Origin: Mariluticola halotolerans | GTDB lineage: Bacteria; Pseudomonadota; Alphaproteobacteria; Rhizobiales; Devosiaceae | Reading direction: 5' to 3' | NCBI RefSeq assembly: GCF_021611515.1 | Contig: NZ_CP090960.1 | Location: 1,612,001-1,676,000, forward strand | Length of the DNA: 64,000 nucleotides | Shown: positions 1 to 10,151 of the stretch, in pieces | Numbering within the stretch: the stretch's first letter is position 1 | Layout of the letters: each line of letters begins with the position of its first letter | Position numbers and translations under genes: made by a program | The notes under the pieces: model-generated | Databases searched by the model: none | Seen by the model: only the letters and a program-made list of their open reading frames with translations | Told to the model about the DNA's origin: nothing

Positions 1-471
1 GTCCACGAAGAACGTGACCGGCATTTTTACTGTTTCGCCCGGTGCAAGCACCTGTTCGGTGAAACAGAAACACTCGATCTTGTTGAAATAGACGCCCGCC
101 TTTTGCGGGGTCACATTGAAGCTTGCCGTCGTCATCAAGGGCCGCGCAGTCAGATTGGTCGCGGTGAATTCGATGGTTTCGGGCGTGCCAATCGCACCGG
201 AGATCGGTTTGGCGGGTGTAACGCGGATGGGCAGACCGCTGGAAACGGTCGCGTCGAAACGCGTTACCATTTCGCGGCCGATGACGCCTTTGAGATTGGC
301 CTCTGCGCGCTGGGTCGTGCCACCATAGCCGGTGACCTGACAGAATATCGAATAGAGGGGCACTGCCGCATAGGCCATGCCGATCATGCCCAAAACCAGC
401 AGCGCCAGCACACCGGCCGTTCTCAGGTTACTTCTTGTCGCGGGTTCGAGCGTTGTGTCCATCTGGCTCAT
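1..471 (-). CDS. ctaG: Cytochrome c oxidase assembly protein CtaG (Cox11 family), 3' end cut by window edge
   Basis: Copper chaperone that delivers copper to the CuB site of cytochrome c oxidase subunit I in the periplasm. The translation from 471 reads MSQMDTTLEPATRS, then one N-terminal membrane segment (about residues 17-35) and the Cox11 domain. The copper-binding motif IECFCF, with its two cysteines, is visible near position 80-90, and the frame runs off the left edge just after the VTFFVD motif. A GAGGGG ribosome site sits just before the start; a second ATG lies at 462. The gene follows coxF by 8 bases in the ctaB-coxF-ctaG order typical of Hyphomicrobiales. Only about 157 N-terminal residues are present, so the C-terminus is unseen. 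Confidence 0.93.
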   Translation of the reverse strand, partial: MSQMDTTLEPATRSNLRTAGVLALLVLGMIGMAYAAVPLYSIFCQVTGYGGTTQRAEANLKGVIGREMVTRFDATVSSGLPIRVTPAKPISGAIGTPETIEFTATNLTARPLMTTASFNVTPQKAGVYFNKIECFCFTEQVLAPGETVKMPVTFFVD

Positions 472-479
472 ATTGCCCC

Positions 480-632
480 TCACAACGGACGATCAAATAC
501 TGACGGGCCCATCTTGACCACGGTCAGCACATAGAACACCACAACCAGCACACCCAGGGCGATGCCGATGGCAACCGACCGCTTGCGGCGGCGGGCCTTG
601 ATTTCCTCGTCACTCAATTGCACCGGGGCCAT
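480..632 (-). CDS. coxF: CoxF small membrane protein
   Basis: A 50-residue protein too short for most gene finders. It begins [19 protein letters not shown], carries one membrane helix ([18 protein letters not shown]) and ends [10 protein letters not shown]. The basic stretch before the helix predicts the N-terminus in the cytoplasm. Its ATG overlaps the TAA of ctaB by one base (TAATG), implying translational coupling. Small proteins at this exact place between ctaB and ctaG are called CoxF in rhizobia; their role in oxidase assembly is not established. Position, helix and overlap are seen directly; the name comes from synteny. Confidence 0.82.
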   Translation of the reverse strand: MAPVQLSDEEIKARRRKRSVAIGIALGVLVVVFYVLTVVKMGPSVFDRPL

Positions 633-1561
633 TAGACAGCTCCAAACCATCTGATGATGCCGACGTCAGCCAGCAGCGCCAGAAACAGGATGAACAGATA
701 ATAGAGGGAGTAGACAAACAGCGTGCGCGCGCGGCGGCGCATCTCTGCCCCCTCGGCCATGCGCAACCGCACAGCGAGCACTGAAAAGCCCAAACCCAGA
801 ATTGTTGCGGGGACCGCATAGAACCAGCCGACAAGTCCGGTCAGTACAGGCGTGAAGGCCACCAGCGTCAGCAGCACGGAATAGACGACGATCTGGTTCT
901 GCGTCGAACGTTCGCCGGCCACATTGGGCATCATGGGAATGCCGGCGGCGGCATAATCTGATTTTTTGTAGAGCGCCAGCGCCCAGAAATGGGGTGGTGT
1001 CCACAAAAAGATAATCAGGAACAGGGCCATGGCATCAAGCGATATCTGGCCGGTCATTGCCGCCCAGCCCACCATTGGCGGGAACGCACCGGCTGCGCCG
1101 CCGATGACGATATTCTGCGGCGTCGCGCGCTTCAGCCAGACCGTGTAAATGACCGCGTAAAAGAAGATGGTGAAGGCCAGAAGACCGGCCGCCACCCAAT
1201 TGGTTGCCAGCCCCAAAAGACCGACAGAGAAAGCTGCAAGCACAATACCGAAAACCAGGGCATCGTCCCGCACCATGCGGCCACCGGGAATAGGCCGGTT
1301 GGCCGTACGGCTCATCACGGCATCGATATCGGCCTCATACCACATGTTCAGCGCACCCGAGGCCCCTGCCCCGACCGCGATGCAGAAAATGGCGATGAGG
1401 CCGACAAAAGGATGCACGCCCACAGGCGCCACGACCATACCAACGAGGGCCGTGAACACCACAAGCGACATCACACGCGGCTTGAGAAGCGCGAGATAAT
1501 CCTCTACGCGCGCTTCCCTTGCGTGGGTCGAAATGTTCTGGCTGTCGTCAATATAGGCCAA
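632..1561 (-). CDS. ctaB: Protoheme IX farnesyltransferase (heme O synthase) CtaB
   Basis: Integral membrane prenyltransferase of the UbiA superfamily that adds a farnesyl group to heme B to give heme O, a precursor of the heme A used by the aa3 oxidase. At 309 residues it has the usual length. The Asp-rich prenyl-diphosphate site [19 protein letters not shown] is near residues 93-111, and about eight to nine hydrophobic segments follow. It lies 12 bases downstream of ctaD and overlaps coxF by one base, so it is part of the oxidase operon. Confidence 0.97.
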   Translation of the reverse strand: MAYIDDSQNISTHAREARVEDYLALLKPRVMSLVVFTALVGMVVAPVGVHPFVGLIAIFCIAVGAGASGALNMWYEADIDAVMSRTANRPIPGGRMVRDDALVFGIVLAAFSVGLLGLATNWVAAGLLAFTIFFYAVIYTVWLKRATPQNIVIGGAAGAFPPMVGWAAMTGQISLDAMALFLIIFLWTPPHFWALALYKKSDYAAAGIPMMPNVAGERSTQNQIVVYSVLLTLVAFTPVLTGLVGWFYAVPATILGLGFSVLAVRLRMAEGAEMRRRARTLFVYSLYYLFILFLALLADVGIIRWFGAV

Positions 1562-1573
1562 AGCGATACCCTG

Positions 1574-3298
<1,725 letters not shown>

Positions 3299-4204
3299 TT
3301 AGTTGATTGCAGCCAGTGTCAGGTTGGCATCAGACACATCGCCTGCGCGCAACGCATCCATCCATGTGGCGAACTCTTCCTTGGTGACCACGCGAATGGC
3401 GATGGGCATATAGGCATGATCCTTGCCGCAAAGTTCGGAACACTGACCGTAATAAAGACCGGTCTTGCGTGCGTTGAACCATGTCTCATTGAGACGGCCC
3501 GGCACCGCATCGATCTTGATACCGAATGACGGCATGGCGAACGCGTGAATAACGTCAGCAGCGGTCACATGGACGCGCACTGTTGTATCCACAGGCACCA
3601 CAAGCTCGTTATCCACGGCCAGCAAACGAGGCTGATTGGGCTTCTGGTCGGCGCGATCCTGCTCCGACAGCAAAATGGAATCGAACCCGACTTCGTCCTG
3701 ATCGGAATATTCATAGCCCCAGTACCACTGATAGCCGGTTGCCTTGACGGTCAACGTGGCGGCGGGCACTTCCACTTCACCCCAGGAGAAGATGTTGGAG
3801 CCGAGATATTTGCGCTCCCCGTCCGGCACAGTCAGCTGATCGGTCAGCACGCCGAAAGACGGGATCGCGATCACGATGAGTACCAGGATCGGTGCAACGG
3901 TCCAGACGATTTCAACCAGCGTGTTGTGGGTGAATTTTGCCGGCACCGGGTTGGCGCGCCGATTGAAGCGCACAATGATGATCAGCAACAATGCCAGCAC
4001 CAGCAGAACGATGGCTGTGATGGTCCACATCAAAACACCGTTATGAAAGGCGATGATGGAGTCCATGATCGGTGTCACGGATTCCTGAAAGCCGATCGCG
4101 CCGGGTACGGGCGCGGTAACGTCTTGTGCCAATGCGGCAGTCGGCACGAGCGCCGTGAGTGCTAAAAGCGTGATTTTAAAGAGACGGAAAAACAATCCGG
4201 TCAC
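3299..4204 (-). CDS. ctaC: Cytochrome c oxidase subunit II
   Basis: Periplasmic-facing subunit that accepts electrons from cytochrome c at the binuclear CuA centre. I prefer a GTG start at 4204: it has a GGGGAG ribosome site six bases upstream and gives a clean signal peptide (MTGLFFRLFKITLLALTAL...AALA-Q). An open frame extends to 4273 but its extra residues look non-coding. The 301-residue product has two membrane helices (about residues 45-70 and 90-110), then a cupredoxin domain with the CuA motif YGQCSELCGKDHAYMP. It is the first gene of the oxidase operon, and a TTGAT-N4-ATCAA palindrome stands 61 bases upstream of the start. Confidence 0.97.
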   Translation of the reverse strand: MTGLFFRLFKITLLALTALVPTAALAQDVTAPVPGAIGFQESVTPIMDSIIAFHNGVLMWTITAIVLLVLALLLIIIVRFNRRANPVPAKFTHNTLVEIVWTVAPILVLIVIAIPSFGVLTDQLTVPDGERKYLGSNIFSWGEVEVPAATLTVKATGYQWYWGYEYSDQDEVGFDSILLSEQDRADQKPNQPRLLAVDNELVVPVDTTVRVHVTAADVIHAFAMPSFGIKIDAVPGRLNETWFNARKTGLYYGQCSELCGKDHAYMPIAIRVVTKEEFATWMDALRAGDVSDANLTLAAIN

Positions 4205-4264
4205 CTGAATCTCCCCTGAATTCCCGTTTGGTTCAGTCACAGCCACTTTTTTGTTGCAGCACCC

Positions 4265-4278
4265 TTGATTCATATCAA
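4265..4278. promoter_or_regulatory. FNR/FixK-type box upstream of ctaC
   Basis: The 14 bases TTGATTCATATCAA match the FNR/FixK consensus TTGAT-N4-ATCAA at all ten specified positions. The site is 61 bases upstream of the preferred ctaC start and about 290 bases from ialB, so ctaC is the likely target. I could not place a convincing -35/-10 pair, so whether binding would activate or repress is open. Confidence 0.65.
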
Positions 4279-4564
4279 AGCGCCCGACTCAAAGCGGAGC
4301 AAGATGTAAGTTTTTTGACCTAAACCACATCCCGCCAGAATAGGCAATTCCGCAACAGCCCAGTTGAGTGCGTCATATTGCGCTTCTCGGGATGTTTTAT
4401 AAAGAGATTTCCCCGCCTGCCTCACCCTTGCCGCAGTTTTCCAGATCAATGTGCCCGCGTTATAGTGCGCCAGGTGCCTCTTGCTGTTGACAAAAGCAGG
4501 AGCCCTGACAGACACAGGATCATACCGTTTCCGGCCTACAGATTCGTCAGGAGTTCTGAGCGAA
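4279..4564. other. Intergenic region between ctaC and ialB
   Basis: No convincing gene. A minus-strand open frame covers 4270-4599 but has no recognisable domain, overlaps the FNR-like box and lacks a good ribosome site. The right end contains the AGGAG ribosome site for ialB (4549-4553). Promoters for both divergent genes presumably lie here but cannot be placed with confidence. Confidence 0.5.
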
Positions 4565-5077
4565 GTGAGACATATTTTTATTCGTTGTGCCGCCGTCATC
4601 GCTTTCGCGCTGTCGGCACAGATATCATTTGCACCCGCAGCTTTTGCTCAGGGCATCGTCAAGGAACAGCACGGTGACTGGCAGATCAGCTGCGATACGC
4701 CGCCAGGCGCCAGTTTTGAGCAATGCGCGATTATCCAGAACGTGACGGCTGAAGATCAGCCAAATGTCGGGCTTTCCGTCATCGTGCTGAAAACAGCGGA
4801 CCGGCAGGCCCGCCTGCTGCGTGTGCTGGCCCCGCTCGGGGTTTTGCTGCCCAACGGGCTTGGCCTCAACATTGACGGCACCGATATGGGGCGGGTTGCC
4901 TTTGTGCGCTGCCTGCCCAATGGCTGCGTTGCCGAAGTGATCATGGATGATGCGCTGCTGGAGACGCTGTCGAGCGGGTCATCGGCTATATTTGTGGTGT
5001 TCCGGACCCCTGAAGAGGGAATCGGCATTCCGGTATCGCTGAACGGCTTCAAGGCCGGGTTTGACGCACTGCCCTGA
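4565..5077 (+). CDS. Invasion-associated locus B (IalB) family secreted protein
   Basis: I choose the GTG at 4565, because it follows an AGGAG site and begins a clean signal peptide (MRHIFIRCAAVIAFALSA...AFA-QG). The open frame continues to 4481 but adds residues unlike a leader. The mature 140-odd residues carry the IalB features: the opening HGDWQISCDTPPG, a four-cysteine pattern (ISCDT, FEQCAII, RCLPNGC) and a C-terminal region ending FKAGFDALP. IalB proteins were named from Bartonella erythrocyte invasion, but most alphaproteobacteria have them and their general role is unknown; periplasmic or surface location is inferred. An intrinsic terminator follows at 5104. Confidence 0.85.
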   Translation: MRHIFIRCAAVIAFALSAQISFAPAAFAQGIVKEQHGDWQISCDTPPGASFEQCAIIQNVTAEDQPNVGLSVIVLKTADRQARLLRVLAPLGVLLPNGLGLNIDGTDMGRVAFVRCLPNGCVAEVIMDDALLETLSSGSSAIFVVFRTPEEGIGIPVSLNGFKAGFDALP

Positions 5078-5103
5078 TTTTATAGAGATCAGCACAAGAT
5101 TGT

Positions 5104-5137
5104 GCCGTGCCGGTTTTCCGCCGGCGCGGCTTTTTTT
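5104..5137 (+). terminator. Intrinsic terminator of ialB
   Basis: A ten-base stem (5104-5113 with 5121-5130, one G-T wobble) closes a seven-base loop and is followed by seven T residues, 27 bases after the ialB stop codon. Confidence 0.8.
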
Positions 5138-5240
5138 GTTGTTGCGGACAAAAAAATCCGGGCACTGCGCCTCGTCGGGGGACGATTTGCAGGCCCGGCA
5201 GGGTCAGGGAAAGACTGACGGGACGTCAGCCTCATCAAAC

Positions 5241-5271
5241 GCGCAAACGGGACTCGTAAACCCGTTTGTGC
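5241..5271. repeat. Hairpin with GCAAACGGG/CCCGTTTG arms
   Basis: Eleven-base arms (5241-5251 and 5261-5271, one wobble pair) flank a nine-base loop in the gap between the convergent ialB and DUF1127 genes. Similar arms recur at 26718-26737 and, as a single arm, at 39326. Confidence 0.5.
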
Positions 5272-5303
5272 ATAAGATTCTTGAAACTGAAAAACGCCAG
5301 TGA

Positions 5304-5324
5304 CGGGCGGGAGGTTCCCGCCCG
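5304..5324 (-). terminator. Stem-loop downstream of the 61-residue DUF1127 gene
   Basis: A perfect nine-base GC-rich stem (5304-5312 with 5316-5324) and a three-base loop lie 11 bases past the DUF1127 stop codon. On the minus strand a short T-run (GTTTTTC) comes some bases later, so termination is plausible but not textbook. Confidence 0.5.
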
Positions 5325-5335
5325 GCCGGCTGGAC

Positions 5336-5521
5336 TTAGCGCATCCAGGAGCTGGCGCGCTGGTTGCGACGCTCGGCGAGCAGGGATGTGGCACCTGCCC
5401 CCATGCGGCCGGCATCAGCCAGATCGCTGCGGCTGAGGCCGAGATCATTCAGCATCCGGTCGTCGAGAGCTGAAAGAGACTGAAGACCGGCGCGGCGCGA
5501 GAAAAACGAAAACAGAGACAT
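5336..5521 (-). CDS. Small DUF1127 protein
   Basis: A 61-residue basic protein beginning MSLFSFFSRRAG. The DUF1127 core is LSALDDRMLNDLGLSRSDL at about residues 16-34, followed by a short tail ending in SSWMR. DUF1127 (YjiS-like) proteins are common in alphaproteobacteria; some members bind RNA or affect phosphate, carbon or stress physiology, but the function of this one is not known. It lies 24 bases downstream of a second DUF1127 gene on the same strand and probably shares its transcript. A stem-loop follows its stop. Confidence 0.85.
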   Translation of the reverse strand: MSLFSFFSRRAGLQSLSALDDRMLNDLGLSRSDLADAGRMGAGATSLLAERRNQRASSWMR

Positions 5522-5545
5522 CTTTGGAATCCGAATGGTTGAATG

Positions 5546-5806
5546 TTAGCGGGACAAGGTGCCAGCACGTGCACGTTCGGCGCGGCGGGCAGAGAGGGAG
5601 GGACCACCGTGGAGCGAATCCACAATGTCCTGACGGGTCAGGCCAAGGTCCAGTAACCGGTCCTCGTCCATCTGGAGAAGCGCCTTCATTGCCTTACGCC
5701 GGGCACGCAATTCGGCGTCCGTGCGCAACCAGGTCACGACGGCGTGGAATGGGGTGAACGGTGCAGCGGCAATTGTAGACCGCTCGCTTGCAAGCAAGTA
5801 GGCCAT
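5546..5806 (-). CDS. Second small DUF1127 protein
   Basis: I place the start at 5806 (MAYLLASERST), which has a GGAGAA ribosome site five bases upstream; the open frame reaches 5905. The 86-residue product has a DUF1127 core at residues 46-66 (MDEDRLLDLGLTRQDI), then an Arg-rich tail. It is transcribed away from the adjacent LysR-type gene across a 154-base gap, which suggests that the LysR protein could control it. Function unknown. Confidence 0.82.
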   Translation of the reverse strand: MAYLLASERSTIAAAPFTPFHAVVTWLRTDAELRARRKAMKALLQMDEDRLLDLGLTRQDIVDSLHGGPSLSARRAERARAGTLSR

Positions 5807-5960
5807 GGCATTTCTCCAATGTTTAAAGTCCCCTGGGAACGGGGCGGGTTGTCGCGGCTGAAGTGCTGCCACCGACAATAATTCAGATAGGCTCTTGCCT
5901 TGCATCAGTCCAACAAATAGATTTCATCATATCGATCAATATTCGTGATGGGTTTGACTT

Positions 5961-6854
5961 ATGGCTACGCCGCTTGACCTCGACCAGTTGCAAACCTTCT
6001 GCGCCATCGCTGATTGCGGCAGCTTCACCGAAGCGGCGCGGCGTCTTTACAAAACCCAGTCGGCGGTCTCCATGCAGATAAAACGGCTGGAAGAGCGGCT
6101 CGATCAGCCCTTGCTGCTGCGTGAAGGCCGCACCGTGTCCCTGACACCGGAAGGGGATGCGCTTTATGCGCGGGCGCGGCGCATGCTGCGGGTCAATGCC
6201 GAGATTATCGACATGTTCTCGGAAGGCGATCTTGCGGGTAATATCCGGTTTGGCATTCCTGATGACTATGCTGTTCGTTTGTTGCCGATCGTTCTTTCCA
6301 GTTTTCAGCGCACGCATCCCAAAATCGTTGTCGATGTGAAATGCATGTCTTCAGAGGATCTGCTCGATGGCATGCGCACCGGTCGGTTTGACCTGATCGT
6401 TTTCTCCCAGGGCACGATGCATGAGTTCGGCGAATTGTTCCGCACCGAGAAAATGTTCTGGGTCAGCTCACATGGCGGGCTGGCGCTGGGGTCGGATCCT
6501 CTGCCCCTCGCCTCGGGTTCGCAAAGCTGTTACTGGCGCGCCAATGCTGTCGATGCGCTGAACCGGATCGGCAAGGATTATCGCATCGCTTACACCTCAT
6601 CGAATGCGACGGCCATTTCAAGTGCGGTGCTGGCCGATCTGGCAGTCGGGTTTTTGCCCGAGAGCGCGCTACAGCCCGGCATGCGGGTGGTTGACGATTC
6701 GTATGGCCTGCCCCGGCTCAATGACGCACAGATTGCGCTGATGCGCGCCAGCCATGCCTATGGCGGCATTTATGACGCGCTGGCCACGCATATCGTTGGC
6801 AGTATGGGCAATCTCGAGGGGCATCAGACAAACCTGTCGGACGCGGCTGAATAG
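5961..6854 (+). CDS. LysR-family transcriptional regulator
   Basis: A 297-residue LysR protein. The winged helix-turn-helix covers residues 7-66 (LDQLQTFCAIADCGSFTEAA then YKTQSAVSMQIKRLE). The rest is a periplasmic-binding-protein-like effector domain of about 200 residues. It is divergent from the two DUF1127 genes, the classical layout for LysR autoregulation plus control of the neighbour. The gap contains an ATAT-N6-ATAT inverted repeat near 5927-5940 that could be a binding site, but this is weak. The ligand cannot be predicted. Confidence 0.93.
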   Translation: MATPLDLDQLQTFCAIADCGSFTEAARRLYKTQSAVSMQIKRLEERLDQPLLLREGRTVSLTPEGDALYARARRMLRVNAEIIDMFSEGDLAGNIRFGIPDDYAVRLLPIVLSSFQRTHPKIVVDVKCMSSEDLLDGMRTGRFDLIVFSQGTMHEFGELFRTEKMFWVSSHGGLALGSDPLPLASGSQSCYWRANAVDALNRIGKDYRIAYTSSNATAISSAVLADLAVGFLPESALQPGMRVVDDSYGLPRLNDAQIALMRASHAYGGIYDALATHIVGSMGNLEGHQTNLSDAAE

Positions 6855-6880
6855 GCGGGCGCACCACGCCCGCCCCGAAA

Positions 6881-8257
6881 TCAGAATGCGGCGTCGCTAT
6901 AAACCCTGTCGATATCGCCGGCCCAGGCCCCGTGATAAAGATCGAGCAGGCGGTCGGCGCGTGTCTTGCCCAGCTTCAATGTATTTTGCAGCGGGGTGAG
7001 GAACAGGGTTTCGTCAGCCCCTTCCCAGTTCAGCTTGTTGCGCGCCTTCAGCCCGGCATGGGCGATGTCGACCATTTCACGGGCCAGATCGTGGACATTG
7101 CGATCGCGGAATGCGGTTTTCAGTGCGGTGACCGGCACGGCATCGCGCAGGGTCTGGCGTTCTTCCTTGGTCCAATCCTTGACCATGTCCCAGGCCGCAT
7201 CGAGCGCGGATTGATCATAAAGCAAACCGGCCCAAAGCGCCGGCAGGGCACAAATTTCCTGCCATGGGCCACCATCGGCCCCGCGCATTTCAAGAAACTG
7301 CTTCAGCCGCACTTCGGGGAAAATCGTTGAAATGTGGTCTTCCCAATCGGCATGGGTTGGTGTTTCGCCCGGCAATTGCGGCAACTTGCCATCGATGAAG
7401 GCCCGGAAGCTTTCGCCAGCGGTATTGATATAATTGCCATTGCGACGGATGAAATACATCGGCACATCGAGCGCATAATCCACATAGCGCTCGAAGCTCA
7501 TGCCATCCTCGAAGGCAAAAGGCAGCATGCCGGTACGATCTGCATCGGTATCGCGCCAGATTTGCGAACGGAATGACAAATAGCCATTGGGTTTGCCATC
7601 AAGGAAGGGTGAATTGGCAAACAATGCGGTCACGACCGGCTGCAGGGCGAGGCTGACACGCAGCTTTTTGACCATGTCGGCTTCGGAGCCAAAATCGAGA
7701 TTGGCCTGCACAGTGCAGGAGCGGAACATCATCGAGGTGCCCAGAGTGCCCACCTTTTCCATATAGGGGGCCATGATCGCATAGCGGCTTTTGGGCATTT
7801 GCGGGATTTCCGCCAGGCTCCAGGTCGGGGTGACACCCAGACCGAGAAAGCCGATACCGAGCGGATCGGCCACAGCGCGCAACTGGCGCAGGTGGTCGTT
7901 GGTCTCGGTGCAGGTTTCATGCACATTTGCCAGTGGCGCGCCCGACAACTCGAACTGCCCGCCCGGCTCCAGTGAAATCGCGCCGCCGCCATCGCTTGAT
8001 TTCAGGCCGATCAGCTTGCCGTCATCATGGACCGCCTCCCACGCACCGCTTTGCATCATGCCTTCGAGCAGGGCGCGAATGCCTTTGTCGCCCGCATAGG
8101 GGACAGGCTTCAACGTTTCGCGATAAAAAGAAAACTTCTCGTGCTCGGTGCCAATGCGCCACTCGGATTTCGGCTTGCAGCCCCGGGACAGCGCTTCAAT
8201 CAGATCAGCGCGTGAACCCAGTAGCGGGGAATCACCATTATCGGTGGCCATCGACAT
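6881..8257 (-). CDS. gshA: Glutamate-cysteine ligase, plant/rhizobial type
   Basis: First enzyme of glutathione synthesis, joining glutamate and cysteine with ATP in the cytoplasm. The motif IGTEHEKFSF near residue 38 and the later SCTVQANLDFGS region mark the GCS2/plant-type family found in rhizobia, not the E. coli type. I use the ATG at 8257 (MSMATDNGDSPLLG), giving 458 residues, the usual length; upstream codons to 8323 look non-coding. It is convergent with the LysR gene 26 bases away. rsmE lies upstream on the same strand with a 120-base gap. Confidence 0.95.
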   Translation of the reverse strand: MSMATDNGDSPLLGSRADLIEALSRGCKPKSEWRIGTEHEKFSFYRETLKPVPYAGDKGIRALLEGMMQSGAWEAVHDDGKLIGLKSSDGGGAISLEPGGQFELSGAPLANVHETCTETNDHLRQLRAVADPLGIGFLGLGVTPTWSLAEIPQMPKSRYAIMAPYMEKVGTLGTSMMFRSCTVQANLDFGSEADMVKKLRVSLALQPVVTALFANSPFLDGKPNGYLSFRSQIWRDTDADRTGMLPFAFEDGMSFERYVDYALDVPMYFIRRNGNYINTAGESFRAFIDGKLPQLPGETPTHADWEDHISTIFPEVRLKQFLEMRGADGGPWQEICALPALWAGLLYDQSALDAAWDMVKDWTKEERQTLRDAVPVTALKTAFRDRNVHDLAREMVDIAHAGLKARNKLNWEGADETLFLTPLQNTLKLGKTRADRLLDLYHGAWAGDIDRVYSDAAF

Positions 8258-8377
8258 ATTCGAATTATCCTGTTTCAACCCAGCAGCAACATTTCCGGTT
8301 GCTCCGCAATAAACGGATTGCAACCGGACAGGAAGCGCTGCGCGACCATATAAGGCATTGCGCCGAAATCAATCCTT

Positions 8378-9127
8378 TTATCGCCAATCACCGATGGTTG
8401 ATTGAATTACCGCCAGTGCGGCCACTGCAGCCGTATCGGCCCGCAGAATACGCGGCCCCAGCGAAACCGGGACGGTGAAGGCCTGATCACGCAATAATGC
8501 GCGCTCTTCCTCGGCAAAGCCACCCTCTGGCCCGATCAGCAGACCGAGACGCTGCCCCTCAAGCGCGTTCAAAGCTGCTATCGGCGACCCGGCAGCCTCT
8601 TCTTCATCGGCGACGATGAGCTTGCGGTCGCCATGAATTTCGCTCCAGGTAGCCAGCAATTGCCCGAGACTGGTCTGTTCGGGGATTTCGGGCACGTTGA
8701 GCACTTCGCACTGTTCTGCGGCCTCAATGGCATTGGCGCGCATGCGCTCCAGCTTGAGATGGCTGACTTGCGTGTACCGGGTCATGACCGGCTGGATGAT
8801 CCCGGCGCCCATTTCGGTCGCCTTTTGAATCATGTAATCGAGCCGGGCGGATTTGAGCGGCGCAAAACCGTACCAGAGATCGTTGGGCGGGGTTTGTTCG
8901 GCGCTTTGTTCGATCAGGAACAGCAAGGCGGCTTTCCGGCCCTCGGGCACAATCTCGGCCAGCCAGGCCCCATCGCGCCCGTTGAACACAATCGTTTGGT
9001 CCCCTGCCCGGCTGCGCAAGACATTGAGCAGATAATTGCTCTGGTCGCGATCCAGCGGAATTTGCGCGCCCGCCTGCAGGGGGTGTTCTACGTATAATCG
9101 CTTCAAGGTCTTGTGGGTCCGGGGCAT
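8378..9127 (-). CDS. rsmE: 16S rRNA m3U1498 methyltransferase RsmE
   Basis: SPOUT-class methyltransferase acting on U1498 of 16S rRNA in the 30S subunit. The 249-residue protein has an N-terminal PUA-like part (RLYVEHPL...LLNVLRSRAGD) and the trefoil-knot SAM site LLIGPEGGFAEEE near residues 198-210, followed by the conserved LGPRILRADTA. It is divergent from ubiA, a pairing common in Hyphomicrobiales. Confidence 0.96.
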   Translation of the reverse strand: MPRTHKTLKRLYVEHPLQAGAQIPLDRDQSNYLLNVLRSRAGDQTIVFNGRDGAWLAEIVPEGRKAALLFLIEQSAEQTPPNDLWYGFAPLKSARLDYMIQKATEMGAGIIQPVMTRYTQVSHLKLERMRANAIEAAEQCEVLNVPEIPEQTSLGQLLATWSEIHGDRKLIVADEEEAAGSPIAALNALEGQRLGLLIGPEGGFAEEERALLRDQAFTVPVSLGPRILRADTAAVAALAVIQSTIGDWR

Positions 9128-9189
9128 CGTGGCTTGACTTCACTTCTCAGCTGATTAGCGTCCCCGGCATATAATAGGAGTGGGCGAGC

Positions 9190-10125
9190 ATGCAAACTGA
9201 AGATCGCAATCCCGGCAGCGTTGCCGATGCAGTGCGCGGCAACTGGGTGGACCGGTTCGCGCCGGATTGGGCGAAACCCTATTTGCGCCTTGCGCGGCTT
9301 GATCGCCCGATCGGGTTTCAGCTTTTGTTCTGGCCTTGCGCCTATTCGGTGGGGCTTGCGGCTGTTGCCCGGCCCAACACGGCCTTTAACTGGCTTTCGA
9401 TTCTGCTGTTCCTGATCGGGGCCATCGCCATGCGGGGTGCGGGCTGCACCTTTAACGACATTGTTGACCGGGACATTGACGACAAGGTTGCGCGCACCCG
9501 GTTGCGGCCCATCCCCAGCGGGCAGGTATCCACCAAACAGGCCATTGCCTTTCTGGTGCTGCAGGCGCTCGTCGGGCTGGCGGTGCTGGTGCAGTTCAAC
9601 ACATTCACAATCTGGCTGGGCGTTGCCTCTTTGGCGCTGGTGGCCATTTATCCGTTCATGAAACGGGTGACCTACTGGCCGCAATTCTTTTTGGGTCTCG
9701 CCTTCTCTTATGGCGCGCTGATGGGCTGGGCTTCGGAATTCGGGGCGCTGTTTCAGCCGCCCATTCTGCTTTATCTCGGCTGCATCTGCTGGGTGATCGG
9801 CTATGACACAATTTATGCGCTGCAGGATGTGGAAGACGATGCGCTGATCGGCGTCAAATCCACTGCGCGCCTGTTTGGCGAGAATACGCGGGCCATGGTG
9901 GCTGTGTTTTATGCCGCTGGATTTGCCCTTTGGGTCTGGGCCGGCCTGTCGGCGAGCGCCGGCACGGCATTTCTTGTGGCCATGGTTTTGCCGGCCGCCA
10001 TTCTGATCTGGCAGGTGGCAACGCTTGACCCCAAGGATGGTGACAACTGCCTGAAACGGTTCAAGGCCAACCACTATACGGGGCTGGCCTTCACCTTGGC
10101 ATTATGGCTCGCCTGGAAGTTTTAA
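9190..10125 (+). CDS. ubiA: 4-hydroxybenzoate polyprenyltransferase UbiA
   Basis: Membrane enzyme that attaches the polyprenyl tail to 4-hydroxybenzoate in ubiquinone synthesis. The 311-residue protein has the substrate motif LDRPIGFQLLFWPC, the first Asp-rich site NDIVDRDIDDKVARTR near residues 93-108, and the second around QDVEDDALIGVKSTA. About eight membrane helices are predicted. A TAGGAG ribosome site precedes the start. Confidence 0.97.
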   Translation: MQTEDRNPGSVADAVRGNWVDRFAPDWAKPYLRLARLDRPIGFQLLFWPCAYSVGLAAVARPNTAFNWLSILLFLIGAIAMRGAGCTFNDIVDRDIDDKVARTRLRPIPSGQVSTKQAIAFLVLQALVGLAVLVQFNTFTIWLGVASLALVAIYPFMKRVTYWPQFFLGLAFSYGALMGWASEFGALFQPPILLYLGCICWVIGYDTIYALQDVEDDALIGVKSTARLFGENTRAMVAVFYAAGFALWVWAGLSASAGTAFLVAMVLPAAILIWQVATLDPKDGDNCLKRFKANHYTGLAFTLALWLAWKF

Positions 10126-10151
10126 AGGCGCGCCTTATCCTTACGAAATCG

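Noticed and set aside
4270-4599. Minus-strand 109-residue frame upstream of ctaC
   Set aside because: No ribosome site or domain; overlaps the FNR-like box and the ialB start.
5927-5940. ATAT-N6-ATAT repeat as LysR site
   Set aside because: Too short and AT-rich to separate from chance; mentioned only with the LysR gene.
9103-10074. Minus-strand 323-residue frame
   Set aside because: Exact shadow of ubiA, which carries all family motifs.
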